IMG/VR virus record: IMGVR_UViG_3300020469_000079
Location: 1-46,815 of that record
DNA length: 46,815 nt
Source of the DNA: a virus
Reading direction: 5' to 3' (one strand)
In this document: piece by piece, positions 1 to 8,340 of the stretch
Layout: each line of letters opens with the position of its first letter
Position numbering within the stretch: the first letter of the stretch is position 1
Notes under the pieces: generated by a model
Told to the model about the DNA's origin: nothing
Databases searched by the model: none
Seen by the model: only the letters and a program-made list of their open reading frames with translations
Made by a program: the position numbers and the translations under genes

Positions 1-452
1 TTATACGTCGGCATATTTTGTAGTTGATAGAATGGTGTATCTCCATCAACGTATCGAATTTCAAATAATCCTTTAACAAGGGGTAGATAAATTAAATCTC
101 CTTCATTTGGCCTAATTAATTCATTAGGAGCATTACCGAATCTACCAATTAAATTATCCCAACGTTTACGCGATAGAACAAAACTAATTTGGTTTCTTAC
201 TTCTAATCCAAACTTACTTAAAAGATTGCCATCACCTTCATAACCATCAACCGCATCGACATACATTTCAATCATGTATGCTTCTCCAAACTTACTTAAC
301 TCTTCTTCATTAAAAACAGAGCTTTCATTGACGATAGTTCTTGGTATATAATAGCACTCATGTCCATATATACGAAGACTCTCTATAATTATATCTTCAT
401 AGAGATGTTGCTCGCCTTGAGTACCATGAGAAAAATAAACGTTTCTTGGCAT
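1..452 (-). CDS. gp14: Neck protein gp14, 3' end cut by window edge
   Basis: The frame is open from an ATG at 452 to the window edge (150 codons, no stop), so the N-terminus is complete and the C-terminus is missing. It begins MPRNVYFSHGT and contains LYEDIIIESL, LSRKRWDNL and EGDLIYLPL, which I recognise as typical of gp14 neck proteins of marine T4-like phages. In T4, gp14 works with gp13 to close the portal vertex and form the site where the tail joins the filled head. The ATG lies 6 nt after the gp13 stop and has no promoter octamer of its own, so it is probably co-transcribed with gp13 from the promoter at 1205-1212. No Shine-Dalgarno sequence is obvious. The identification rests on remembered family sequence and on the gp13-gp14 order. 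Confidence 0.85.
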   Translation of the reverse strand, partial: MPRNVYFSHGTQGEQHLYEDIIIESLRIYGHECYYIPRTIVNESSVFNEEELSKFGEAYMIEMYVDAVDGYEGDGNLLSKFGLEVRNQISFVLSRKRWDNLIGRFGNAPNELIRPNEGDLIYLPLVKGLFEIRYVDGDTPFYQLQNMPTY

Positions 453-458
453 AATACA

Positions 459-1199
459 TTATCCCATGAATAGGTCGATGGGTTTTTCATAAGTTAGTTG
501 CATAGTCTCTTCGATCTTTTCAATATCTTGAATCGCGTCATCGTAGATTTGACGACCATTCAGTGTGACTCCACCTGGAAGTTGCATTCCTTCAAACTTA
601 ATAAGATTTACTCCCCATTGTCGTTTAATCAAAGCTGTAAGATATTTCTTTAAAAGCATATCGTTGTACACATCTGTAAACGTATCTGGATCTAAAATCT
701 CATGACCTTCAACAATAATGTATATTCCTTCTATCAAATCGTCTCCTTCAATATAAACTCGATTTTGATGACGAGAGAATGTACTTCTCTGACTCATGCC
801 ATTGATTTTAAGATCAATTAAAGCCATATATTGCTTTGTCATTTCATAATCGATTAAAACACCTGGATGACGTAAGTTATAAAGATCGTTTAAATGCATT
901 TGATACTCAACTGAAAACATTCCAGCTTGTGATGAACTCGCAGCAATTGGAAATATGCTATTTACAAATATCATCGAATCAGGTACCTCGACATAACCAT
1001 TTGTTACATCAGTTGCTGTAACTTTATGTTTACGGTAATTCCGTACTATCGAATCAGAATGATATTCTTGATAAAACTGTAAAGCTTCGTCAACGCGATC
1101 TTCTAATTGATTTTCATCAACATTTATTTCAATTACTGGAGCACCTAAAGCACGAAGTGAATAATCTATTAATGATTGTCTTGAATTAGGTTTAGCCAT
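459..1199 (-). CDS. gp13: Neck protein gp13
   Basis: This 246-aa protein opens with PNSRQSLIDYSLRALGAP, followed by VIEINVDENQLEDRVDEAL and QFYQEYH, the N-terminal signature of gp13 in marine T4-like phages (T4 gp13 is somewhat longer, about 309 aa). gp13 and gp14 form the neck that seals the DNA-filled head and receives the finished tail. The start ATG at 1199 lies 6 nt from the last base of a perfect late-promoter octamer, so the predicted transcript starts at or next to the start codon. gp14 follows directly. The family assignment is firm from sequence and context; the exact length of the mRNA leader is inference. Confidence 0.88.
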   Translation of the reverse strand: MAKPNSRQSLIDYSLRALGAPVIEINVDENQLEDRVDEALQFYQEYHSDSIVRNYRKHKVTATDVTNGYVEVPDSMIFVNSIFPIAASSSQAGMFSVEYQMHLNDLYNLRHPGVLIDYEMTKQYMALIDLKINGMSQRSTFSRHQNRVYIEGDDLIEGIYIIVEGHEILDPDTFTDVYNDMLLKKYLTALIKRQWGVNLIKFEGMQLPGGVTLNGRQIYDDAIQDIEKIEETMQLTYEKPIDLFMG

Positions 1200-1204
1200 G
1201 GTTC

Positions 1205-1212
1205 TATTTATA
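1205..1212 (-). promoter_or_regulatory. Late promoter octamer for gp13-gp14
   Basis: A perfect T4-type late octamer TATAAATA on the minus strand, 6 nt from the gp13 start codon. With the T4 geometry (octamer about -13 to -6) transcription would begin at the A of the gp13 ATG. Confidence 0.75.
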
Positions 1213-1221
1213 CATTACGAA

Positions 1222-1243
1222 CTAATCATTCAGTGATGATTAG
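1222..1243 (-). other. Perfect 8-bp hairpin before the gp13 promoter
   Basis: CTAATCAT at 1222-1229 and ATGATTAG at 1236-1243 form a perfect 8-bp stem with a 6-nt loop. It lies 11 nt past the stop of the upstream fibre gene (1255) and 9 nt before the gp13 late octamer. No T-run follows on either strand, so it is not a canonical intrinsic terminator. It could be an mRNA 3'-end stabiliser or a weak terminator separating the two units. Confidence 0.4.
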
Positions 1244-1254
1244 ACTAGGTGTGC

Positions 1255-4029
1255 TTAATTAAGATCAACCCAAGCTGCACCGGTATAACCTTGGAATTTA
1301 GTACCAGATGTTACGAAAACCATCATACCAGCTTGTGGTGAAGGGATAGCAGCATCTCTTGCAGTTGCATCTGCAAATACTCCTGGTCGTATAGACTTAT
1401 CTACAGTTAAATTAGCAGTTATTGATGTATTACCAACCGTTGTGATATTACCTGTATTTAGGGAACCTGGAACAGTTAGATTTCCTCCTGTTGTAATATT
1501 TCCAGATGAACTTATTGATAACGATTTTTGACCACCAGTTGAAATTTCAAAGGGTTTATTATTTTCGACTTCTATAAAAGCTGCATTAGCTGTAGAATTT
1601 GTATATCTTCCACCGCCACTGGCACCAATAAATCCTACATTCATTCGTTCTACATTAGTACCGCTATTTGATGTATGGTCTTGTTGTAGTTTTAGTATTA
1701 TAGAACCATTAGCACCTGAATAACCTTCGCCGGCAGTACTATTATCAGTATCTACTTTTAAGTGGAGAGCAAGATCATTCTTTGAACTAAATAAACCCGA
1801 ACCTATCGCTTTAAGTACTACATTATCTGTTCTAGCACCTTGACCGACAATATGCAAAGCAGCATCTGGAGAATTAGTATTAATACCAACAACTGCCTCA
1901 GGCATATACATTCCACCAGTAGTAGATGCCGCTTTTCTAATAACCATCATATCATTTGGATCGTCATCAAAATCTCTAAATGTATGAATTCCTGCATCGT
2001 AAGTAAGATTAATAAAAGCGGTTTGTTGTCCACTTATCCTTGCTGCTTGAATGCCAGTGGTAGATAATGGCTTTAATGTTTCTGTATATGTTGGCGTAAT
2101 CAAAAGATGATTAGTAGCATCACCAGATCCGCTATCAGGGTCATATCCTATACGAATACTTTTATCAACGTTATTGTATACGTTTTTACCAATTGCTATA
2201 CAATTACCATCAACTTCATTGCCTGGACCAATTTGAAAACTTTTATATCTACCAGCATTATCAGCATTAAAATTCATTAATGTATCACCAGTAGTTATTC
2301 TGTGAAGTCCGTCTAATGAGCCTTTTAAAATTGCTAGTATCTTATTTCGATTATATGTAAGTGGCAAATCTGGATCGTTATCAAATAATCTTCCATAAGA
2401 TGCATACACTTGAGATGAGCTTACGCTTATTACAGTTGCAACTTCTGCTTCTTTATAAGATTTACCATTTTCAGATTCACCAGTTGTAATAATTGTTAAA
2501 ACGTCATTTACTGCTAAACCATCTGAGACACTATTTCGGTTAAATTTAAATACTCTTCGACCAGTTCTTGCTCCGTGACTACCTAATAAACTTCTAAAAC
2601 TCCTTTGGAAAGCATCACCTGCGCTAAATCCACCATTGCTTGGTAATATATTAGTGCTAGTATCAATTTCAGTAACACTAAAGCCGGTTGTAATTGCTGT
2701 TTGTGGATCTGCATTTCCTGGTGTTGGTGAAGCACTAGTTGATAGATCAACTTCATTGGTTGATTTATAACTACCATTATAAAGAACTACAGTTGCTGAT
2801 AGTCCATTAACCGCAGTTACTTTTGCAAAATGTGTAGCAGCTACAAGCGGTCCTTCGAAATCAATATCAATTGTTAATTGTAATATATCATTGATTGTAA
2901 ATGGATTAGTTGTATTAAATGTAAATGTAGTAGTTTCTGATTGTGTAAATGGAACTTGTCCTGCGTTAGACCTATTAGTGCTGTCTTGAATATTTTGAAC
3001 ATTCCAACCAGATAAATCCGACAAACTGACTGTTGTATTATCTATTGAACGAGAAACTCGACCAAAATTCCAGAATGCGGCGTTCGAACCTCTTAATACA
3101 TTAGATTCAACAGCATAATATTGTTCTTGAACCCTTTCAATATTTTTAACTGAGCCTGTACCTTGTTGTGAAATTCTATTGATTTTAGTAATATCATGAA
3201 AGTGATTTGAGTTATCTCCAAATCCATTATTCACACCGCTATTTTTAAATAGATCGTGCGTTACAGTAATTGGACCTTCGACTCTTAAATTTGTACCAGT
3301 CTTATTTGTACTTTTAATTAAAGCTGGCACTATTCCGTCAACACGATTTTCTGGAGATATGAATAATCTAAAGTTACCATCCATATCGAAAGTACGCTCG
3401 GGCACTTTGTTTACACCAACTCGATCGTTAGTTGAATCAACTTTTAATGTATCAGTATCAACTGCTAAGTCACCCGATATTGCAACATCCCCAGTGGTTC
3501 CATCTTTCGATTGAAAATTTGTTTCAGCATATATCTTATTTACTAAATGACCAGCTAATGTTGGATTTGCTGTTCCAGTTACATTACCGGTAACTGTTAA
3601 GTCTGATAATGTTCCAATACTTGTAATATCTGTAGCTAAAGGCAATCTATCTTTATTAAGTGTACCGCTCGAAATATTTGTTGCATTTAAAGTTGTTAAT
3701 CCACTTCCATCGCCTACTAATCCACTTACAGTACCAGTAAATGTTGGGTCTGTGAACATTGTCGCCTTCGACTCGTTTGCTACATTTTCTAATCCTAAAT
3801 TTGTCTTAGCATTCACTAGTTGTGTAGCATCTAATGCTTGAGCGTCAGTATCAATCCTTAACCTATTGCTAAGTGATGTTGCAGTTGAAGTAGCATAATT
3901 TTCATCATCTCCAAGAGCTGCAGCTAATTCATCGAGTGTGTTTAATAACTCAGGTGCAGCGCCAATTATTTGGTCTTTTACCGTGTTATCGTCAGATATT
4001 ATTGTGTTTCCTATGTAAATTTTAGCCAT
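1255..4029 (-). CDS. Tail fibre-like structural protein
   Basis: This 924-aa protein has common fibre features. Near the N-terminus (about residues 25-95) is LLNTLDELAAALGDDENYAT, then NAKTNLGLENV, short linker or foot motifs found in many fibres. The middle is rich in Ser, Thr, Asn and Gly with repeated beta-type segments such as GNITTGGNLTVPG near the C-terminus. It ends GTKFQGYTGAAWVDLN, a small C-terminal cap seen on many phage fibres. It is likely a virion-surface or fibre protein. It has its own late octamer at 4048-4055, with a longer gap to its ATG than its neighbours have. It is the last gene of the fibre block before the neck genes. The specific role and receptor cannot be read from sequence. 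Confidence 0.65.
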   Translation of the reverse strand: MAKIYIGNTIISDDNTVKDQIIGAAPELLNTLDELAAALGDDENYATSTATSLSNRLRIDTDAQALDATQLVNAKTNLGLENVANESKATMFTDPTFTGTVSGLVGDGSGLTTLNATNISSGTLNKDRLPLATDITSIGTLSDLTVTGNVTGTANPTLAGHLVNKIYAETNFQSKDGTTGDVAISGDLAVDTDTLKVDSTNDRVGVNKVPERTFDMDGNFRLFISPENRVDGIVPALIKSTNKTGTNLRVEGPITVTHDLFKNSGVNNGFGDNSNHFHDITKINRISQQGTGSVKNIERVQEQYYAVESNVLRGSNAAFWNFGRVSRSIDNTTVSLSDLSGWNVQNIQDSTNRSNAGQVPFTQSETTTFTFNTTNPFTINDILQLTIDIDFEGPLVAATHFAKVTAVNGLSATVVLYNGSYKSTNEVDLSTSASPTPGNADPQTAITTGFSVTEIDTSTNILPSNGGFSAGDAFQRSFRSLLGSHGARTGRRVFKFNRNSVSDGLAVNDVLTIITTGESENGKSYKEAEVATVISVSSSQVYASYGRLFDNDPDLPLTYNRNKILAILKGSLDGLHRITTGDTLMNFNADNAGRYKSFQIGPGNEVDGNCIAIGKNVYNNVDKSIRIGYDPDSGSGDATNHLLITPTYTETLKPLSTTGIQAARISGQQTAFINLTYDAGIHTFRDFDDDPNDMMVIRKAASTTGGMYMPEAVVGINTNSPDAALHIVGQGARTDNVVLKAIGSGLFSSKNDLALHLKVDTDNSTAGEGYSGANGSIILKLQQDHTSNSGTNVERMNVGFIGASGGGRYTNSTANAAFIEVENNKPFEISTGGQKSLSISSSGNITTGGNLTVPGSLNTGNITTVGNTSITANLTVDKSIRPGVFADATARDAAIPSPQAGMMVFVTSGTKFQGYTGAAWVDLN

Positions 4030-4047
4030 TGTAATTTCTTTTTCTTT

Positions 4048-4055
4048 TATTTATA
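4048..4055 (-). promoter_or_regulatory. Late promoter octamer for the 924-aa fibre
   Basis: Perfect TATAAATA on the minus strand, 19 nt from the start codon at 4029. This is the longest octamer-to-ATG gap of the minus-strand set and leaves room for a leader of about a dozen nt containing AAAGAAA. Confidence 0.65.
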
Positions 4056-4057
4056 TA

Positions 4058-4393
4058 TTATCCAACGGTTACTCGAGGTGTAATATCAACTTGACCTTCG
4101 ACAACTCGTGTTACAATTGGAGTGGCATCTCCTGAACGTATTTCAATATCGTAAACATATCTTCCAGCTTTAAGCGCTCCAGTTTGTGCAGCAGTTAAAG
4201 AACCTGTTAATTCTTTATTGGTATTATTTATGGAAATAGTAAAATCAACTGCATTTGTAGAAGTATAAGTTTTACGCAATTGTCCTTTATGTGTATAGTT
4301 AGATAAATCAGTCGACCCAACAGTAGGTGTAAGATCGACGGTAAAGTTAAAGTCTGATCCTTGATCGATATATAAATTTGAATAAGTCGCCAT
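4058..4393 (-). CDS. Small virion protein, beta-sandwich type
   Basis: This is a 111-aa protein beginning MATYSNLYIDQGSDFNFTVD, then LSNYTHKGQLRKTY, SLTAAQTGALKAGRYVYDIE and a final VVEGQVDITPRVTV. This pattern (an N-terminal dependence on IDQG, a GQLRK strand, then LTAxQTxxLxxGRYVYDIE) is common in small phage structural proteins, and I read it as one Ig-like beta-sandwich of the sort used as fibre adaptors or baseplate attachments. It has its own late octamer 7 nt from the ATG and sits inside the fibre block, which supports a virion role. The exact attachment site is unknown. Confidence 0.6.
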   Translation of the reverse strand: MATYSNLYIDQGSDFNFTVDLTPTVGSTDLSNYTHKGQLRKTYTSTNAVDFTISINNTNKELTGSLTAAQTGALKAGRYVYDIEIRSGDATPIVTRVVEGQVDITPRVTVG

Positions 4394-4399
4394 ATTATC

Positions 4400-4407
4400 T
4401 ATTTATA
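4400..4407 (-). promoter_or_regulatory. Late promoter octamer for the 111-aa protein
   Basis: Perfect TATAAATA on the minus strand, 7 nt from the ATG at 4393. The predicted transcription start falls one base before the start codon. Confidence 0.72.
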
Positions 4408-4418
4408 ACTTTATAGTC

Positions 4419-5201
4419 TTAAAGGGTAACTGTGATTTTCACGTCGTATCCTACGTTATTATTTGCGATTTTTCCGGATTCTCCACTAATTTGAATTGTA
4501 TGACCATTAGGACTATTCGCTGTAAATGTGTGAGTAACAGTTTGATTTACTTCATTAACTCCATCCAAGGCTGGGATATATTTTCCAGTACCATTTACAC
4601 TTGGTGTTGTATACGATACATCAGCTGTACTCTGGAAAAAGGCTATTTGACTTCCGTTTACGTCAATTCCAAGAGTATCATAACCAACACCGTAAATATC
4701 ATTTCTACCAATAACTTCAATTTCAATTTTTTCTGCTTGAGGATTAACCACAAAACTTATTCCACCGCTATCTATATAGGCCGGATCTGAATACGATCCA
4801 TAGGCGTCATCAGTATTAGCTGCTCCACTTGCATTCGCTTGGTATATATTAAACACATTATTACCAGTAAGCAAACCAGCACTTGAGTGATTTATTTTGG
4901 CGGTTGAAGTAGCAGATCCGGTAAATGTTAGATTTGTAAAATTATTAGCATCATAACCATAAGCATGTCCAACCTGAGTATCTGAAGTTAACTCCTCAGA
5001 AGATCCATCTCCCCAATGAATACTCGAAGTTCCGGCAAATGTAGTTGTTAAAACAATTTGATCATTAGTTGAAGGATCAGGAAATTCCCATATTCCTTCT
5101 TCACCAGCTATTTCACTAGTCCATACCAAACCAGTTCCTAAACGAATTTCTGATATATCAGTTGTGCCAAGTTTTGCGTCGACTGCGGTATATAAAATCA
5201 T
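4419..5201 (-). CDS. Virion surface protein with PKD-like segment
   Basis: This 260-aa protein starts with a short segment (TAVDAKLGTTDISEIRLGTG, then LVWTSEI) of the kind found at the head of many phage fibre proteins. Residues about 45-95 contain IHWGDGSSEELTSDTQVGHA followed by Y, which matches the WGDG...H.Y core of PKD-type Ig folds. The rest is a Gly/Asn/Thr-rich beta region ending NNNVGYDVKITVTL. It starts 8 nt after the stop of the 649-aa leucine-rich-repeat protein, without a promoter octamer or Shine-Dalgarno sequence between them, so the two are probably co-transcribed and may act together. I do not recognise a specific family; a decoration or host-adhesion role is inference. Confidence 0.5.
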   Translation of the reverse strand: MILYTAVDAKLGTTDISEIRLGTGLVWTSEIAGEEGIWEFPDPSTNDQIVLTTTFAGTSSIHWGDGSSEELTSDTQVGHAYGYDANNFTNLTFTGSATSTAKINHSSAGLLTGNNVFNIYQANASGAANTDDAYGSYSDPAYIDSGGISFVVNPQAEKIEIEVIGRNDIYGVGYDTLGIDVNGSQIAFFQSTADVSYTTPSVNGTGKYIPALDGVNEVNQTVTHTFTANSPNGHTIQISGESGKIANNNVGYDVKITVTL

Positions 5202-5209
5202 ATTATTTT

Positions 5210-7159
5210 TTATGGTGATGATGCAGGTGGCGTTACTGTTATGCTAACATCATGAGGAAACGGTTTAAAAACATTACTAGTTGGATGGATATATCCTGGT
5301 GTATCTGGATTTCCGTTTATATCTTTATGCGAAAGTGTAAGTTGATACTTTGACTCTCCGCTCTGTGTTCCTAGTCTCTTCCATTGTGTTATATCAGGTT
5401 CGAACGTTACATCCATACTATCATTAATAAATAGACATACCACAGCGTCTTTTTCTTGTCCAGATGAATCTGTTCGTGGAATAACAATAGTGTTTGAACC
5501 TGCACTTCTATCTCCCCATGGTGGTTCTGATGTTACGCCTGTAACTGGATCAAGATATATACCACCCGCATTAAGATATTCTATATACTCTAAATCTTTT
5601 CTGAAAATCTTGACTCGTGGTCTATCATTTTCATTACCTTCTGGATCGTATGCAGTAACAGGTACATTAGTAAAATCCCAATCTATATTAATATTATATG
5701 ATGGCCTATTCGGCCATATAACTTTCGCTAAGGCTTTATGAACGTTCATTATACCAACGTTTGTATCCTCTATTGCTCCTGCTTGTAAGCTTAGTTTAAA
5801 ACCAGTTGTTGCATTACCAGCTAAAGAGTTATAAAATACGCTTTCAGCGGTTGTTCCTTTATCGAGATTAACAGTCGTACTTTTTGTTATATTATCTGTA
5901 AGATTTTGAAATAAACATGCTATTGTAGTTGTGGCGGCAGTTTCTTTTACATCGATATCTGCAGCAACTCGAAGTCGCTTACCTTCAACACTTGAAAGAT
6001 CCATATTTCCTATAGCGACACTATTTGCTACACCGTTAGTAAAACCAGTTTTTCGAAAGAAAGCTGTTACTTGATCACCATGAGTAGCATTTGCTACAAA
6101 CTTGACAATGATTGACATATTGGGATGAGTTAATACGCCTTCATTGCTAGCAGGATATACTGGCATATCAACAAAAGAAAACATAGCAGTTCTTTCTGCA
6201 GTTTTATTATCTTGAACAATATTAACTTCAAAAGATTCACTTCCTATAGTGACATTACTTATTCCGTTATTAGTATCTGTAACTTTAAAATTAGTCTTAT
6301 TCGGTGAGCCATCCAAATCGTCGGCATTGATTGAAGGAGTACGAGTGATATCGCTTTGACCTACGGGTGGACCAATTCTAATTTTCACACCAGAAGGGCT
6401 AATTTCCATAATTCGGCCTTCTATTGTATGAGTGGTACCGTTGGTGACATTTGTTTGAGTAACAGTATCACCAACTGAAAATGATCCAGTATTGGCTATC
6501 GTAAGTACTTCACGTTCAGTTTCATCAAGTGTAAGGGTATTTGATCCAAAGTCAAATTCTACCTCCCAACGAATTAATGAACCAACTTTAGATATAATTG
6601 GATTACTAGTTCTTATATTTTTAAAACGAGCATCACAGAAAATTTTATTATTTGTTCCATCCATTACCCATTGTTCTGGAGTGCCAACTACTGAAGGTCT
6701 TCCTTCCCAGTCTGGGTGTGTCTGCACTGTTTCATCTGTTGAAGTATAACCATGAGTAGAGGTAAACTGTGTATCAATTCCTCCTGTAATTTCTACGTTC
6801 CACCCTTTATTATCTACTAAATTTCTCAACGCTGGATTATACCTTCCGAGAGTAGGTAATGCATTCGTACCTCCAAGTTTAACCGTACCGTTCGATAACC
6901 CAATTGTATCTAAAGTTTCAAGAGTGTTATCTATTTCTATTGTGGATAGCTCGTTATTCGAGAGATCTAATTCAACAAGTTTAGTATTATTGGCAATAGA
7001 ATAACGTACTTTAGCAAGATTATTATATGCAGCCTTTAACGACTCTATATTTTTAAACTTTGTTACAGATAAAATACCACCAACCGCATTTGTATGCGAA
7101 GATCTATTGAAATCTAATTTAGTGATCCTATCTAGATTAGTTAATGATAAAGTTCTCAC
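5210..7159 (-). CDS. Leucine-rich-repeat virion protein
   Basis: This 649-aa protein has a GTG start at 7159; I see no in-frame ATG upstream before the preceding gene. Residues 1-130 hold short leucine-rich repeats: LSLTNLDRITKLDF, ...NIESLKAAYNNLAKVRYSI, NTKLVELDLSNNELSTIEI, LETLDTIGLSNGTVKL, then NPALRNLVDNKGW. The rest, about 500 residues, is beta-rich and low in known motifs, with a ratio of Asp, Asn and Thr typical of secreted or virion-surface proteins. No signal peptide is seen. It sits between two small fibre-type genes and is followed 8 nt later by the PKD-like gene. Leucine-rich repeats in phage surface proteins suggest protein or glycan binding, but function is not established here. 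Confidence 0.5.
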   Translation of the reverse strand: MRTLSLTNLDRITKLDFNRSSHTNAVGGILSVTKFKNIESLKAAYNNLAKVRYSIANNTKLVELDLSNNELSTIEIDNTLETLDTIGLSNGTVKLGGTNALPTLGRYNPALRNLVDNKGWNVEITGGIDTQFTSTHGYTSTDETVQTHPDWEGRPSVVGTPEQWVMDGTNNKIFCDARFKNIRTSNPIISKVGSLIRWEVEFDFGSNTLTLDETEREVLTIANTGSFSVGDTVTQTNVTNGTTHTIEGRIMEISPSGVKIRIGPPVGQSDITRTPSINADDLDGSPNKTNFKVTDTNNGISNVTIGSESFEVNIVQDNKTAERTAMFSFVDMPVYPASNEGVLTHPNMSIIVKFVANATHGDQVTAFFRKTGFTNGVANSVAIGNMDLSSVEGKRLRVAADIDVKETAATTTIACLFQNLTDNITKSTTVNLDKGTTAESVFYNSLAGNATTGFKLSLQAGAIEDTNVGIMNVHKALAKVIWPNRPSYNINIDWDFTNVPVTAYDPEGNENDRPRVKIFRKDLEYIEYLNAGGIYLDPVTGVTSEPPWGDRSAGSNTIVIPRTDSSGQEKDAVVCLFINDSMDVTFEPDITQWKRLGTQSGESKYQLTLSHKDINGNPDTPGYIHPTSNVFKPFPHDVSITVTPPASSP

Positions 7160-7180
7160 GACGTGAATAATTATAGATTA

Positions 7181-7426
7181 TTAAATAGTAATAATATACA
7201 ACGTATTAGCATCTGCAGCATTCGCGCTTACCAAATTATCATAATTGTTTTGGGTAATAGTGACTAAATTAGTTACATTTGTGCTTTGAACACGACCTGT
7301 CATTAAAGCATTTGGTGTAATTTTTTTACTTTCATTTGCATTAACAATTACTAATGAATCTACACTACTGTTTACATCTGTTGATGTGCAAGCGTTTAAT
7401 GCTGTTATTTTTTTATCAGTTGCCAT
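7181..7426 (-). CDS. Small fibre-module protein (81 aa)
   Basis: This is an 81-aa protein, MATDKKITALNACTSTDVNS, followed by a middle segment with DSLVIVNANESKKITPNAL that resembles the fibre foot motif seen in other phages, and a C-terminal ITQNNYDNLVSANAADANTL followed by YIITI. The same C-terminal pattern closes the neighbouring 290-aa protein, so the two share a module. Upstream lies only a degenerate AATATATA at the usual octamer position (7432-7439), so it may depend on the promoter of the preceding gene. Its size suggests a free adaptor or cap for a fibre, which is inference. Confidence 0.5.
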   Translation of the reverse strand: MATDKKITALNACTSTDVNSSVDSLVIVNANESKKITPNALMTGRVQSTNVTNLVTITQNNYDNLVSANAADANTLYIITI

Positions 7427-7444
7427 ATTTGTATATATTAAAAA

Positions 7445-8317
7445 TTATGTTACGATATAAAGAGTTGCCGCATCACGATCTGAACCTAAGTCGGTATATT
7501 GTTGTTGTGTTAATTTACGAATAGCCTTAACCGCGACTTCTCCAGAAAATTTAGTTGGATCTGTTTCTCCAATACTTTTAACCGATGAACCAGGATTCGA
7601 GCTAGAATCTCCTAGTGAACATGTTTTAACCTCTCCAGCTATGTTAACATCAATCAATATTTCATCTCCATTTCGGCGTATAGCATACATCTCATGAGGA
7701 AGCTTATCGTTAAGTTCCTCGCCAACCACTGAACCACCATCTTTAATAGCGGTAGAAGAATTGTTTAATGTCATTGCGACATTCCCACTTGCAATTCGTA
7801 CAGAAGATGTTCTAGAACTTGTAGAAGACCATTTTCCTAATTCAAAAACATCAGCAGGTGTTTTAACTCTAGATCCAATTGATATAGAATTACTTCCAGC
7901 TGCTTCATTAAAAGCACCAACAGCAATTCCATTTTCAGAACTAACTTTATTTCCTATACCAAATGCTTGACTATTTGATGCAGCAGTTCCAAGTTCATTG
8001 GCTAATCCAAAGGTTAAAGAATTATTGGAGCGTATAGCATTTACATTTTCTCTACCAAAAATAAGGTCATCAGCTGCTGTGAATTGTAAATTAAGAAGAT
8101 TTACTGTGCTAGTAAGAGAAGTAACATCACGCTCTAAATTACTAATTTGTCCAGGAAAATCCGAAGATGCTACTTTATGAACAGTATTATCTTCTTTTTT
8201 AATATATAAATGGCCATCTGAATAGTTAATAGCTATTTCACCATACGATATACTACTATCTGCAGGAACTGCACCTACTACCTCACTTTTTGTATGAATT
8301 ATTCTTGAATATGCCAT
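7445..8317 (-). CDS. Fibre protein with YadA-head-like repeats
   Basis: This is a 290-aa protein. Residues about 20-50 carry SISYGEIAINYSDGHLYIKK, a linker common at the N-terminus of phage fibre proteins. A short coiled coil follows (ISNLERDVTSLTSTVNLL). Residues about 85-150 hold repeats such as SQAFGIGNKV, NGIAVGAFNEAAGSNSISIG, which match the head repeats of trimeric adhesins of the YadA type (left-handed beta-roll, SxAxGxxxxAxGxxSxAxG). The C-terminus LTQQQYTDLGSDRDAATLYI repeats the end of the 81-aa neighbour. A trimeric fibre or decoration is the simplest reading. A near-consensus late octamer lies 8 nt before the ATG. Confidence 0.6.
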   Translation of the reverse strand: MAYSRIIHTKSEVVGAVPADSSISYGEIAINYSDGHLYIKKEDNTVHKVASSDFPGQISNLERDVTSLTSTVNLLNLQFTAADDLIFGRENVNAIRSNNSLTFGLANELGTAASNSQAFGIGNKVSSENGIAVGAFNEAAGSNSISIGSRVKTPADVFELGKWSSTSSRTSSVRIASGNVAMTLNNSSTAIKDGGSVVGEELNDKLPHEMYAIRRNGDEILIDVNIAGEVKTCSLGDSSSNPGSSVKSIGETDPTKFSGEVAVKAIRKLTQQQYTDLGSDRDAATLYIVT

Positions 8318-8324
8318 TGTATTA

Positions 8325-8332
8325 TATTTATT
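8325..8332 (-). promoter_or_regulatory. Late promoter octamer variant (290-aa gene)
   Basis: AATAAATA on the minus strand, one base off TATAAATA, 8 nt from the ATG at 8317. The same variant occurs at 13440-13447 and 42654-42661 at almost the same distance from a start codon, which supports it as functional. Confidence 0.55.
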
Positions 8333-8340
8333 AAAATTTA

